From CAG-488 sp045641565 (GTDB lineage: Bacteria; Bacillota; Clostridia; Oscillospirales; Acutalibacteraceae): 64,000 bases of DNA. The notes beneath the pieces are model-generated. The model was not told where the DNA came from. It did no database searches and saw only the letters and a program-made list of their open reading frames with translations. This document shows, piece by piece, positions 43,259 to 52,538 of the stretch. The DNA lies in NCBI GenBank assembly GCA_045641565.1, contig JAZUHE010000067.1, positions 4,465-68,464 on the forward strand, written 5' to 3'. Every line of letters starts with the position of its first letter. Position 1 is the first letter of the stretch. The position numbers were made by a program, and so were the translations under genes.

Positions 43259-44740
43259 ATGGTTTCCAAAGAACAGTTTTTAGTAATCCGACGATGTCAT
43301 CAAAAAGGCATGACGGCAAACGAGATCGCACAAAAGGTCGGCGTGTCGGCACCGAGCGTTCGAAAATGGTGGAATGTCGAAGAAAAGACGTTCGATGAAC
43401 TGATCCAAGGCAATATGGCCTATCTGGACAATTACCGAGAGTTCATTCTGAACATTCTCCGACTATGCCCACAAACACGGCAGACAAATATCCTGTATCG
43501 CCTGCAAGAAGAGTTCCCGGATTTTCATTGTCATAAGCAGACATTCTATCGGTATATGAAGATGCTGCGAGAACAGACGGGCTTTGAACAGTTTAATCAC
43601 CGGAACACTTCGCCCCGTGAGGAAACACCGCCCGGCTATGAAGCACAGGTGGATTTCGGCCAGTTCAAAATGATGGATATGTATGGTAAAAATGTCCGCG
43701 TATATTTCTTCTGCATGGTACTGGCATATAGCCGAATGCACTACCTGTATTTTAGCCGAGAGCCGTTCACCACCCGCGAAGCCATCAAAGCACACGAATA
43801 CGCTTTCTTGTATTACGGAGGCAGACCGCAGACCATTCTGTACGACCAAGATAAAGTGTTTGTTGTCAGCGAGAACTTCGGTAGTATTGTGCTTGTTCCA
43901 GCCTTTGAAGAATTCGCACGAAACACTGGTTTTAGTGTTCGCCTATGCAGGCCGCATGATCCGCAGAGCAAAGGCAAAGTGGAGAGCTTCGTGAGATACG
44001 TCAAAGAGAGTTTTCTTACCGGACGAATCTATACCGGCATTGACAACCTCAATAGCGCAGCACTGCGATGGCTGGATAATGAGGGCAATGGCACCACCAA
44101 TCTCCGAACTCGCAAACCACCAAGAGAACTATTCCGTGAAGAAATACGGCATCTGGAAAAGTTCTATGCTTCACAGTCGGAGCCGTCGATGGTGCGGAGT
44201 GTTTCGGATAAGTTCATGGTGAAAGTGGACTGGAGCAATTACGAATTGCCACATAACGTTGTGCGACCATTCGATCAGGTACGTATTGAGAATGAGTTCG
44301 GTATTCTGCTTTTCTACAAAGCCGGCAGCAACGAGCTGATTTACAAATGCAAGAAGCGCGAGACAGCCGGTGTGTCACCAACTGGAAAAGAAACAGAAAA
44401 GCCGGATTTTGTGGCCAGCAACTCCATTCGATATCGCTTTGCAGAGTATGACGTAATCGACGAATTTGTGGAGAGGCTATCGGAAGCGGAGCCAAGATAC
44501 AAAAACGTGCAGTTCAACCGGATCATTACACTGGCGAATTTGTACTCCACGGAGCAGTTAGCGGAAGCGATCGAATATTGCGTCAAAGTGAATCGCTGCA
44601 ACGTTTCTGAAATCACAGCTTTTCTCATTTTTCGTCATGGTGACGATGTGGCAAAGAAACGACTTTCAAATAACGCTTATTACTATAATCGGAAACGAGC
44701 TGAAGAAATAAGGAGGGAGCAAGATGGCAAATATCTCTGA
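43259..44740 (+). CDS. istA: IS21-family transposase IstA
   Basis: A 493-aa DDE transposase. The N-terminal HTH is MTANEIAQKVGVSAPSVRKW; the catalytic core shows YEAQVDFGQF (first D), ILYDQDKVFV (second D) and PQSKGKVESFVRYVKESF (E). The start ATG 43259 lies behind AGAAGGAGGTAAAACAAC. Full length, no disruption visible. It overlaps istB by 17 bases. Confidence 0.93.
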   Translation: MVSKEQFLVIRRCHQKGMTANEIAQKVGVSAPSVRKWWNVEEKTFDELIQGNMAYLDNYREFILNILRLCPQTRQTNILYRLQEEFPDFHCHKQTFYRYMKMLREQTGFEQFNHRNTSPREETPPGYEAQVDFGQFKMMDMYGKNVRVYFFCMVLAYSRMHYLYFSREPFTTREAIKAHEYAFLYYGGRPQTILYDQDKVFVVSENFGSIVLVPAFEEFARNTGFSVRLCRPHDPQSKGKVESFVRYVKESFLTGRIYTGIDNLNSAALRWLDNEGNGTTNLRTRKPPRELFREEIRHLEKFYASQSEPSMVRSVSDKFMVKVDWSNYELPHNVVRPFDQVRIENEFGILLFYKAGSNELIYKCKKRETAGVSPTGKETEKPDFVASNSIRYRFAEYDVIDEFVERLSEAEPRYKNVQFNRIITLANLYSTEQLAEAIEYCVKVNRCNVSEITAFLIFRHGDDVAKKRLSNNAYYYNRKRAEEIRREQDGKYL

Positions 44741-45404
44741 GATCCAGCAGATTGCGCGGAAGCTGGGACTGACCAATATCGCAAGCGGCGCCGTCAACTT
44801 GAATGACGAGACACTATCCAATACTGACTATCTGCTAAAAGTATTATCCGGTGAGCTGGAAGCTGTCGAGAATGCCTCACTGATGAAGCGCCGGCAAGCA
44901 AGTGGACTGCCACACCGAACATTTTCTCTGGATAAGCTGAACAAAGGCATTGCCTGGCAGGTGGAGCAGCTCGAAAAGCTCGATTGGATCGACAATACCG
45001 AAGACCTTGTTGTCATCGGCAAATGCGATACCGGCAAAACCTCACTGGCTGTACACCTGGCAGAGAAAGCGTTAAAAAACGGAGAACGGGTATTTTACGC
45101 AGATATCGATACCTTTCTTGAAATTATGCGCAACAAAGAACATATCGACAAGTTCCATCGCAAATTCCGGTATATGTTAAGCTGCGGGCTGATCATCATT
45201 GATGAAATCATGTACGTCACCATATCACCGGCAGATCTGCCGCTGTTCTACAGGGCAGTAAACTTCCTCAAGGAAGAGCGAAGCATTGTATTCATAACCA
45301 ACCGTGAATTGTCAGAGTGGACACAGGCAGCGGAAGACCATCACCTGATGCAAACGCTGACAGAAAAGATCATGAGCACAAGTCAGCTCATTCGAATGAC
45401 TTAA
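44724..45404 (+). CDS. istB: IS21-family ATP-binding helper protein IstB
   Basis: A 226-aa AAA+ protein with Walker A GKCDTGKTSLA near residue 100 (family form is usually GPPGTGKTHLA) and Walker B LIIIDEIMYV. IstB assembles on target DNA and activates IstA. Start ATG 44724 behind AGGAGGGAGCAAG. Confidence 0.92.
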   Translation: MANISEIQQIARKLGLTNIASGAVNLNDETLSNTDYLLKVLSGELEAVENASLMKRRQASGLPHRTFSLDKLNKGIAWQVEQLEKLDWIDNTEDLVVIGKCDTGKTSLAVHLAEKALKNGERVFYADIDTFLEIMRNKEHIDKFHRKFRYMLSCGLIIIDEIMYVTISPADLPLFYRAVNFLKEERSIVFITNRELSEWTQAAEDHHLMQTLTEKIMSTSQLIRMT

Positions 45405-45552
45405 CAAAATGGGACACACCGTGTCCGTTTGCCATATAACTTAAACTCGAAAAATACTGGATTTATATCCGGATTATATAGATTTCGTTTTCCCGAGTTG
45501 CAAAAAAATTCTCAGGAATTTTCTAAAATTCGAAAGAAACTGAGAATAATGA

Positions 45553-46179
45553 TACCCCATAGGGGGCATCGCAATCTCCAGCGGATTTTCGCGTGCAACG
45601 GGCGTGGGGTATCGCGCAAATTTCCGGGAAATCAAGTGGGGCTGCGCAGCAAGAGTGTCGCAGGGACGCGAAGCCTGCAGCCTGAGTCATCACGTCCGCG
45701 AGGACGTACTCGAAAAGACATACACGGCAGCGATCCAGCAGATCACCGAGAGCGCCGATGAGGTCACCGCAGCAGTACGCGAAGGTGCGATGCTGACTCT
45801 GGAGCCGGAGAACAGAGAACGCCTCGAAACGGTGGAGCAGGCCATCATCGAGACGCAGGAACAGGCCCTCACGCTTCACAAAAAGAAGGTCGCACACCAG
45901 ATCACGGAAGCCGAGTACACGGATGCCATTCAGGCATGCGGCCAGAGAATGAAGGAACTCGAAGCCGAGCAGGCCGAGCTCCAGACCATCGCCACCCGGT
46001 ACAGTGAGGTCAAAGCATGGCTGGACACCTTCGAGGAAAACGTCCGCAGCGGCGACATCCTGGATGCCAACGACGCCTTGGTCATGAAGGCGCTGGTCGA
46101 TGAGATCATCGTAGGCGACACCGGCATCGAGATACACTGCAAATGCGGAGTCACCATCGAGCAGGAATACGTAAGATAA
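45553..46179 (+). pseudogene. Large serine recombinase, C-terminal remnant
   Basis: About 208 residues are open after stop codons at 45547-45552. FREIKWGCAARVSQGREACS with HHVREDVLEKTYTAAI is the second half of the zinc-ribbon domain of large serine recombinases. A long coiled coil follows, ending NDALVMKALVDEIIVGDTG and GVTIEQEYVR, the usual C-terminal end. The catalytic serine domain and the first zinc cysteines are absent. A terminator (46185-46229) follows. This marks a dead integrative element. Confidence 0.75.
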
Positions 46180-46184
46180 ACAGA

Positions 46185-46229
46185 GCCCTCGGCCACCGGC
46201 AGCAGCGCCGGACGGTCGAGGGCTTTTTT
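46185..46229 (+). terminator. Intrinsic terminator after the recombinase remnant
   Basis: GCCCTCG (46185-46191) pairs with CGAGGGC (46217-46223), with an inner CCGGC/GCCGG pair, followed by six T. Confidence 0.8.
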
Positions 46230-46298
46230 GCGTCAAAGGGTAGAAAAATTCATAAAACCGTGCTATAATATTCCAAAAATGAGAACGGAGGCCATGAC

Positions 46299-46487
46299 AT
46301 GGAACACAGTGCATTTGACAACGATGCATGGGCTTCGCTCACGCCAGAAGAAAAGAAGCGGGCTTTGTACGAAAGACAAAAGAAAACGCTGGCAGACTTT
46401 CTGGAACGGAACGCGATCAGCAAGGCACAATACGATAAGAGCCTGCACGACCTGACCGAAAAGATGGGCTACGGCGAGACAAAATAA
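46299..46487 (+). CDS. Small conserved mobile-element protein
   Basis: A 62-aa hydrophilic protein with ERQKKTLADFLERNAISKAQ and DKSLHDLTEKMGYG. Small proteins of this form are common next to serine recombinases on clostridial integrative elements; function unknown. Start ATG 46299 behind ACGGAGGCCATGAC. It is the last gene of the accessory island. Confidence 0.7.
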   Translation: MEHSAFDNDAWASLTPEEKKRALYERQKKTLADFLERNAISKAQYDKSLHDLTEKMGYGETK

Positions 46488-46909
46488 ATCGGTACCATTT
46501 TGCGTTTTTTACCTTCAATCGGTACCTTTTAGGTAGTCTTTTACAATGATATCCGCTCCTTACGGAACGGGTGATATATCATTGTCACTATTTCGACTTA
46601 TCGTTATAATTAGTTAAACTGTAATCTGTTTCGATACGCTGTGCTCGAGCCATAAAATATATCTGTATCTTTCTCTCGGTAAGCGCAGAAAAAGGCTCCC
46701 TCGTGAGGGAGCTGTCGAGCAAATGCGAGACTGAGGGAGTAAGATAAATCAGAATTTGCGGAGAAATAACAACGAAAAAGAAGAGGAGCACATTGTATGT
46801 GGAAATCAATCAGTAACAATGATGAGATTATCAGGTTTATGGAAAAGGTATGCTTTCGCAGTATAAAGATTCAGACAAAATCTGTTGAAGAAAGAATTTG
46901 AGGTAAGCA
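46488..46909. other. Intergenic stretch at the right island border
   Basis: No gene is supported. It contains ATCGGTACC-type direct repeats near 46488-46530 (ATCGGTACCATTTTGCG and ATCGGTACCTTTTAGG), an inverted repeat AATGATATC.../GATATATCATT at 46544-46584, and copy 2 of the intergenic repeat. The island border probably lies here. Confidence 0.5.
46661..46745 (+). repeat. Interspersed intergenic repeat, copy 2
   Basis: Shares ATCTGTATCTTTCTCTCGG, AAGCGCAGAAAAAGG and GGGAGCTGTC...GACTGAGGGAG with the copy at 8844-8971, including the paired CTCCCTCGTGAGGGAG arms. Confidence 0.65.
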
Positions 46910-48451
46910 ATGAAAAACATAGCCAATATTGTTAATTTTGTCAGAGCGGTTGAGCCGCGGGAAAAGGACAATTCATATCTGCCCGAAACAACAGGAAAAG
47001 AGCTTGAGCTCTGTCGCAGATTCGGCTTCAGGTCAACAGTTCTTCTTCAATATGACGCTCTGATTCTGCCCGAATACCGAGAAATTATCTCGTCTTTTTC
47101 GGATATTACCGAGGTCGGGATATGGTTTGAGGTCGTTCAGCCTCTTGTTGAAGACTGCGGCCTCCCATGGCACGGAAGATTTCCGTGGGACTGGCACAAC
47201 GATGTAGGCTTTCTCGTCGGCTATGATACAGACGAAAGAAAACTTCTGATTGACCGCTTTTTTGAAGTGTTCAGAGAATACTACGGTGATTACCCGAAAG
47301 CTGTCGGTTCGTGGCACATTGACGCTTTTTCGCTTCGCTATATGAGCGAAAAATACGGCATCACTGTTTCGTGCAACTGCAAAGACCAGTACGGCACGGA
47401 CGGTTACACAATCTGGGGCGGATATTACGCGGGAGCCTATTATCCGTCGGTGAATAATATGATTTGCCCTGCGAATTCTTCTGAAAACCAGATTAATGTT
47501 CCAGTTTTCCGTATGCTTGGCTCCGACCCGATTTATCAGTATGACCTGGGCCTTGAAAACGGTGTCATCTCTCAGGGTGTTTCGTCAATGGAGCCTGTTT
47601 ACGGCTGCTCCGGCTCAAGTGAAAGCTGGGTAAAGTGGTATTTTGACGAAGTTTATAACGGCAAATCTCTTGCCTTATCATATACACAGTTCGGACAGGA
47701 AAATTCCTTCGGCTGGAACAAAATTTCACAAGGACTCGAAATGCAGTTTGAGATTCTGAGTGAACAGATAAAGCTCGGAAAAGTTGAACTGCTCACTCTC
47801 GGCGAGGCGGGAAAATGGTTCAGCGATAATTTTTCCGAAACACCTGCGTCTGCTTTGTGCGTTGATTCCGACTATTCGGAAAACGGCAAAAAGAGCCTGT
47901 GGTACAACTGCAAAAATTACAGAATAAATCTGATTTACGAAAACGGCGGGCTTCATATCAGAGATTTTTATCTTTTCAGAGATGATTTCTGCGAAAAGTT
48001 CCTCAACAGGAAAGAAACCGAGCACTCCTGCGGCTATTACAATTTGCCGGTTATGGACGGTTACCGTTTCAGTTCTGCACAAAAAAGAGCAGGTATTTAT
48101 CCTGTTGACTGCTCCGGCAAACAGATTCTCTGTAATGATTACCGCTTCGAAACAGATGACCATAAGCAGGAGGCTGTTTGCAGCGGGAACGGAATGAAAT
48201 TCATAATGACACCCGAAAAAATAACAATTCATGCGGAAAAAGCAGAACGGTTCATTTTTGACTTTGCCGAAAATGCCGATGTGCCATATGTATCCGCTGC
48301 TGAAAAAGAGCTGTTTATGAATTTCAGAGGCACCGCGGACGAAGATTATTCTTATTCCGTTAAGCTTGAAAATGGCTTCTTCGGTATTTCCGACGGCAAG
48401 CCGTTTATCACTCCGGAAAACGGAATGATAACCATAATAACCGAAAAATAA
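46910..48451 (+). CDS. Uncharacterised polysaccharide-deacetylase/glycosidase-like protein
   Basis: A 513-aa cytosolic-type protein without signal peptide. The first 300 residues look like a TIM-barrel or NodB-related fold: FGFRSTVLLQYDALILPEY, WHGRFPWDWHNDVGFLVGYD, KAVGSWHIDAFSLRYMSEKYG. A beta-rich C-terminal part follows. This pattern resembles DUF3863/polysaccharide-deacetylase-like proteins of gut Clostridia and Bacteroides. Start ATG 46910 behind TGAGGTAAGCA. Single gene with its own terminator. The reaction is unknown. Confidence 0.6.
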   Translation: MKNIANIVNFVRAVEPREKDNSYLPETTGKELELCRRFGFRSTVLLQYDALILPEYREIISSFSDITEVGIWFEVVQPLVEDCGLPWHGRFPWDWHNDVGFLVGYDTDERKLLIDRFFEVFREYYGDYPKAVGSWHIDAFSLRYMSEKYGITVSCNCKDQYGTDGYTIWGGYYAGAYYPSVNNMICPANSSENQINVPVFRMLGSDPIYQYDLGLENGVISQGVSSMEPVYGCSGSSESWVKWYFDEVYNGKSLALSYTQFGQENSFGWNKISQGLEMQFEILSEQIKLGKVELLTLGEAGKWFSDNFSETPASALCVDSDYSENGKKSLWYNCKNYRINLIYENGGLHIRDFYLFRDDFCEKFLNRKETEHSCGYYNLPVMDGYRFSSAQKRAGIYPVDCSGKQILCNDYRFETDDHKQEAVCSGNGMKFIMTPEKITIHAEKAERFIFDFAENADVPYVSAAEKELFMNFRGTADEDYSYSVKLENGFFGISDGKPFITPENGMITIITEK

Positions 48452-48456
48452 AATCA

Positions 48457-48493
48457 GGGGACTGCATCTAAATGCGGCAGTCCCCCCATTTTT
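48457..48493 (+). terminator. Intrinsic terminator
   Basis: GGGGACTGC/GCAGTCCCC stem with an 11-base loop, followed by CCCATTTTTT. Confidence 0.85.
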
Positions 48494-48611
48494 TAACGAA
48501 ATAAACTTCTTACGGGATTTGTGAAATGCCATGTACGACAAAAATAGAATTATTGATTATTTGCGGCTGTTATGATATACTTTTGCGGAAAAATGCGGAG
48601 TTGGTGATAAT

Positions 48612-48929
48612 ATGGCGACATCTAAAGAATTTCACGATTATATTATGGAAAATCTCAGTCGTGCCGGGAATGTTTCTTCCAAGAGAATGATGGGCGAGTA
48701 TCTGATTTATTTCGGCGGCAGACTCGCGGGTGTTATATGTGACGGCACACTTATGCTGAAGCAGACGGAGGCGTCACTGAGGCTTCTGCCCGACGCGGAA
48801 AAGGCGTATCCGTATGAGGGCTCAAAAACCCTTATGCTTGTGGTTGAAGACTTTGAAAATACAGAGCTTATGAGAAAAATAATTGAAGAAATGTATCCTC
48901 AGCTTCCTGAAAAGACAAAAAAGAAATAA
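48612..48929 (+). CDS. TfoX/Sxy N-terminal domain protein
   Basis: A 105-aa protein matching the TfoX N-terminal domain: SSKRMMGEYLIYFGGRLAG and TLMLKQTEASLRLLP. The full competence regulator has a second domain that is absent; stand-alone N-domains are common in Clostridia with unknown role. Start ATG 48612 behind GTTGGTGATAAT. Confidence 0.85.
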   Translation: MATSKEFHDYIMENLSRAGNVSSKRMMGEYLIYFGGRLAGVICDGTLMLKQTEASLRLLPDAEKAYPYEGSKTLMLVVEDFENTELMRKIIEEMYPQLPEKTKKK

Positions 48930-49051
48930 TGCCAACAACATTTTGTTAACAGTTACTTAATATTCTCGAGTATTATTTTAGTGTTTGTTTACAAAATCTT
49001 CAGGTGTATTGGTGGGATTTTAGAGGAAAACAATGGATTTATCTGATAAAG

Positions 49052-49080
49052 TTGACAAATGGTAAAGAAGATGTTACAAT
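49052..49080 (+). promoter_or_regulatory. Sigma-A promoter of the NlpC/P60 gene
   Basis: TTGACA 49052-49057, 17-base spacer, TACAAT 49075-49080, 32 bases before the start codon. Confidence 0.65.
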
Positions 49081-49111
49081 TAGTTACAATATTTCCAACA
49101 GGAGAGAGAAT

Positions 49112-50347
49112 ATGAATAAAATCTCAAAAAGAATTATTGCACTGATTTTAACGCTGGTTATGGCGGTTACAATCGTTCCTCTTTCGGGGCTTAACATTAC
49201 GGTTGAGGCGGCCACAGGCAGCGATGTTGTTGAATATGCAAGACAGTTTATCGGCTGTCCCTATGTTTCCGGAGCAACCGGCCCGGATGCTTTTGACTGC
49301 TCAGGATTTGTAAGCTTTGTTTTCAAGCATTTCGGTATTGATATACCCAACAGTACATATGTCATCTGGAACAACATGAGCAAATACGGCAATGTGATTG
49401 ACCACGGCTCGGTTGAAAACGCTATCCCCGGTGACGTTATTGTATGGGTAGGTCATGTTTCGATATATACCGGCAACGGCAACTGCGTTGAGGCGCTGAA
49501 TTCCAGATACGGCGTTACAGAAGCCATACCGGTAAACAGCCATACAAACGGTATGGATTACTATGTGCTCAGAATCAACGGTCTGAGCTCCGCGGTTGTT
49601 ATTAATGAAAAATACACCGTAAAGTATGATGCTAACGGCGGTGTCGGCGCGCCTGCTTCGCAGACAAAATATTCCGACATGTCGCTTACACTTACAAGCT
49701 ATACTCCCACACGTTTAGGATATACTTTTAAGGAATGGAATACTCTTTCCACGGGTAAGGGCACATCCTATCCTTCAGGCTCAAGCTATTCAATAAATGA
49801 GAACGTTACTCTTTACGCTGTATGGACTGCAAATCAGTCAACCCATACACACAGATACTCTTCAAAAATCACCAAAGCCGCTACCTGCGAAACAGAAGGT
49901 ATAAAAACATTTACCTGCTCATGCGGCAGCAGCTATACAGAGTCAATTCCTGCAACAGGACATTCCTACGGCGACTGGGTAATTACAAAACTCGCAACTG
50001 TTTCTGCTGCGGGCGAAAAACAGCGTACCTGCAAAACCTGCGGCAAGGTTGAAAAAGAGTCTATAGCAAAGCTTGCGGCAGACGCCGTTGTTCTTGATAA
50101 AGCTACAATCGCTATGAACTACAGAGGAACAGCAAAACTTATGGCAAACAAAGCTGTAAAGTGGAGCACATCAAATCCCTCGATTGCGACTGTTGACGCT
50201 AACGGAAACATTATAGCTACAGGAGCGGGAACGGCAACGGTTACCGCAACTGCAGGCAGTCAGACAGCGTCATGTGTTGTCAAGGTTTCATACACATGGT
50301 GGCAGATGATAATAAGAACGCTGCTTCTCGGATTCCTTTGGTATTAA
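49112..50347 (+). CDS. Secreted NlpC/P60 peptidoglycan hydrolase
   Basis: A 411-aa exported protein. Signal peptide 1-30 (MNKISKRIIALILTLVMAVT) ends near VEAAT. NlpC/P60 domain follows with the catalytic cysteine in AFDCSGFVSFVFKHF and histidine in IVWVGHVSIYTGNG. Next come one InlB/Listeria-Bacteroides-type repeat (YTVKYDANGGVGAPASQTKY), a zinc-ribbon-like cysteine pair region (FTCSCGSSYTE, RTCKTCGKVE), and a bacterial Ig-like (BIG2) domain (NPSIATVDANGNIIATGAGT). It ends with a hydrophobic WWQMIIRTLLLGFLWY segment. ATG 49112 is behind AGGAGAGAGAAT. Probably cleaves gamma-D-Glu-diamino acid bonds in the wall. Confidence 0.85.
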   Translation: MNKISKRIIALILTLVMAVTIVPLSGLNITVEAATGSDVVEYARQFIGCPYVSGATGPDAFDCSGFVSFVFKHFGIDIPNSTYVIWNNMSKYGNVIDHGSVENAIPGDVIVWVGHVSIYTGNGNCVEALNSRYGVTEAIPVNSHTNGMDYYVLRINGLSSAVVINEKYTVKYDANGGVGAPASQTKYSDMSLTLTSYTPTRLGYTFKEWNTLSTGKGTSYPSGSSYSINENVTLYAVWTANQSTHTHRYSSKITKAATCETEGIKTFTCSCGSSYTESIPATGHSYGDWVITKLATVSAAGEKQRTCKTCGKVEKESIAKLAADAVVLDKATIAMNYRGTAKLMANKAVKWSTSNPSIATVDANGNIIATGAGTATVTATAGSQTASCVVKVSYTWWQMIIRTLLLGFLWY

Positions 50348-50366
50348 TATCGATGATAAAAAAATT

Positions 50367-50403
50367 AAGGTATGATTTTCAGATGAGAATCATACCTTTT
50401 ATT
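50367..50403. terminator. Bidirectional terminator between convergent genes
   Basis: AAGGTATGATT (50367-50377) and AATCATACCTT (50388-50398) form a perfect 11-bp stem, with T-rich sequence right and A-rich sequence left. Confidence 0.85.
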
Positions 50404-50964
50404 TTATGCGTTATTATTTTTTTCTGTGAGGGCATTTTCTTTTTCTGTTTTGCGTATTGTATAAAGTGAAATGAGAATTGAAATAAACGCCAGCGTTTCG
50501 TTGCACATTCCCGCCCACGAATGGCTTACTGTATTGTATGTAAACCATGTGCAGCATACGGGGATTGTGAGAAGCTTGAGCTTTTTGGTATCCTTCTGCC
50601 AGTTGGCAACGGTGGCAAATGATGTGCCAATGCAGGGGAGAATGCTCCACCAGCTGTCCCACGTGCAGATAACAAGCACAAGAGAAGCTATGAGAAATCC
50701 GACAGGAATAAGATTTGACTGCGCCCATTTTTTGTCTCTGAAGCTGAAAACGAAGCTTCTGGCTACGTTAAGCAGATTCATTGCGACGGGAGTCATCAGC
50801 CCGAGCACCCCGAAGTGACAGCACCACAGCGCCGAATACAGCACCATAAGCCACAGAATTGTTTTATGCTTTTTAAACTGATACATCAGGATTACTACAA
50901 ATATCGCCGAGAATCCGAAAATATTCGCGAGCAGGGACTGATGTGCATTAATAAAATCCATCAT
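50404..50964 (-). CDS. YgjV-family inner membrane protein
   Basis: A 186-aa protein with about six membrane segments (ANIFGFSAIFVVILMYQFKK, ILWLMVLYSALWCCHFGVLG, PVGFLIASLVLVICTW). The pattern and length match the YgjV family of small membrane proteins with no known transport substrate. ATG 50964 (or 50961) sits behind CGGAGTAAATT on the minus strand. Confidence 0.8.
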   Translation of the reverse strand: MMDFINAHQSLLANIFGFSAIFVVILMYQFKKHKTILWLMVLYSALWCCHFGVLGLMTPVAMNLLNVARSFVFSFRDKKWAQSNLIPVGFLIASLVLVICTWDSWWSILPCIGTSFATVANWQKDTKKLKLLTIPVCCTWFTYNTVSHSWAGMCNETLAFISILISLYTIRKTEKENALTEKNNNA

Positions 50965-51189
50965 AATTTACTCCGAATGAAAAACATAATATTTCCGCAT
51001 AATTTTAGCACAGGATATCTTAAAAAACAAGATGTTGACAGCTGAATGTAAATTTTAAGATAAAATGCATAAAAAGGTAGTGACTTTTGATGAAATTTAT
51101 GATATATTTATTATATCGTAGGGTAATCTTCGCTTTTTGAAATTACGCCTGCGTTCAAAAGATTTTTAATTCTGAAAGGAGTTTTTATT

Positions 51190-52512
51190 ATGGGACTTAT
51201 TCATGCAGGCCTTGGCTCAGTCGGAGGAATACTGGCTGATCAGTGGAAGGAATTTTTTACCTGTAATGCTTTGAGCACAGACGTTCTTGTTGCAAAAGGA
51301 GAAAAGCACATCGGCTCACGCTCATCAAACACGAAGGCAAGCGACAATGTTATTACAAACGGTTCGGTTGTTGTTGTTGCCGACGGTCAGTGCATGCTTA
51401 TCGTTCAGCAGGGCGAAATAGTTGAAGTATGCGCAGAACCCGGTGAATTCGTATGGGATTCATCAACAGAGCCTACAATTTTTGCAGGTTCACTTGGTGA
51501 AAGCATAAAGGCCACATTTAAGGCTCTCGGCAGAAGATTTACTTTCGGCGGCGACCCCGGAAAGGATCAGAGAGTATATTATATCAACACTAAAGAGATT
51601 ATCGGCAATAAATTCGGCACACCTAACCCCTTCATGTTTGACGTTGTCAATAAGCAGGTTGGCTACAGAAGAACCGTTCAGGTAAGATGCAACGGCACAT
51701 ATACCTATAAAATCACAGACCCGCTTCTTTTCTATAAGAATGTTTCAGGCAACGTAGAGAGCACTTATGAAAGAGAAACAATAGACAGCACACTTAAGAC
51801 TGAGTTTATTGACGCTCTTCAGCCTGCGTTTGCATATCTTACAGAGCTCGAGCTTCGTCCCGCTCAGATTCCCGGACATACAAAGGAGCTCAAGGACGCT
51901 ATAAACACAACTCTTGCTTCAACATGGGCAGAGCACAGAGGAATTACTGTTGACTCCATCGCTCTTAATCCGATTACCCTCACAGAAGAGGATATGAAGA
52001 AGATTAATCAGCTTGAGGACGCAGCTTCTCTCGGCGGCAATCCCTTCATGATGGCAGGCAGAATTACAGACTCAACAGCCAGCGCTATGGAAGGCGCCGC
52101 AAACAATCCCAACGGCGCGGTTAATGCCTTTATGGGTATGGGCATGACAGGCGGCGCAGGTGCCGGCGGATTTGCCGCGGCACAGGGCTTATATAATATG
52201 GGCGTTCAGCAGACCCAGCAGCAGGCCGCTCAGGCAAACGGATGGAAATGCGCCTGCGGAGCAACCGCAACAGGTAATTTCTGCCCGAATTGCGGAGCAA
52301 AAAAGCCTGACCCCGTTCAGGCTGACAGCTGGAAGTGCGCCTGCGGAGCAGTAAACAACGGCAAATTCTGCTCGAACTGCGGAGCGAAAAAGCCTGAGGC
52401 AGCACCGCAGTATAAATGCAGCAAATGCGGCTGGGAGCCTGAAGACCCTCAGAATCCTCCTAAATTCTGCCCTGAGTGCGGCGATGCTTTTGATAATAAC
52501 GATGTTAAATAA
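51190..52512 (+). CDS. SPFH-domain protein with C-terminal zinc ribbons (YdjI-like)
   Basis: A 440-aa protein. Residues 30-270 form an SPFH/virion-core-like domain (ADGQCMLIVQQGEIVEV, RRTVQVRCNGTYTYKITDP, AFAYLTELELRPAQIPGHTK). A glycine-rich linker leads to three zinc ribbons with pairs CACG...CPNCG, CACG...CSNCG and CSKCG...CPECG. B. subtilis YdjI, encoded with PspA, YdjG and YdjH, has the same plan. Together with the genes at 53789 and 54889 this forms a ydjGHI-like cluster, probably for membrane stress. ATG 51190 behind GAAAGGAGTTTTTATT. Confidence 0.82.
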   Translation: MGLIHAGLGSVGGILADQWKEFFTCNALSTDVLVAKGEKHIGSRSSNTKASDNVITNGSVVVVADGQCMLIVQQGEIVEVCAEPGEFVWDSSTEPTIFAGSLGESIKATFKALGRRFTFGGDPGKDQRVYYINTKEIIGNKFGTPNPFMFDVVNKQVGYRRTVQVRCNGTYTYKITDPLLFYKNVSGNVESTYERETIDSTLKTEFIDALQPAFAYLTELELRPAQIPGHTKELKDAINTTLASTWAEHRGITVDSIALNPITLTEEDMKKINQLEDAASLGGNPFMMAGRITDSTASAMEGAANNPNGAVNAFMGMGMTGGAGAGGFAAAQGLYNMGVQQTQQQAAQANGWKCACGATATGNFCPNCGAKKPDPVQADSWKCACGAVNNGKFCSNCGAKKPEAAPQYKCSKCGWEPEDPQNPPKFCPECGDAFDNNDVK

Positions 52513-52538
52513 GACTGATTCGGATATTAAGGAGGCGC

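Larger units (their letters stand above)
43112..45430 (+). mobile_element. IS21-family insertion sequence
   Basis: An istA-istB pair with the ATGA-type overlap typical of IS21. The exact ends are not resolved. On the left an inverted repeat CAACGCTAA/TTAGCGTTG (43131-43139, 43159-43167) lies 90 bases before istA; on the right GGACAC-ACC-GTGTCC (45412-45426) lies just after istB. No clear terminal repeats of the TGT...ACA type or target duplication were seen. Confidence 0.75.
22915..46500. mobile_element. Accessory genomic island (defence genes, BRO/Fic, IS21, recombinase remnant)
   Basis: The block between the tRNA-Gly and the small gene ending at 46487 differs from both flanks. Codon use is AT-richer in the dnd genes; there are defence families, phage-type BRO-N domains, an IS21 element and a truncated serine recombinase; housekeeping genes are absent. 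No intact integrase is present, and I found no duplicated tRNA 3' end at the right border, so the borders are approximate and the island may be composed of several insertions. Confidence 0.65.

Noticed and set aside
45429..45761. 110-codon frame across the IS21 right end
   Set aside because: It overlaps the serine recombinase remnant in another frame, has no Shine-Dalgarno and no recognisable protein pattern.
45523..46329. 268-codon minus-strand frame
   Set aside because: Antisense shadow of the recombinase remnant, which has a coherent zinc-ribbon and coiled-coil pattern on the plus strand.
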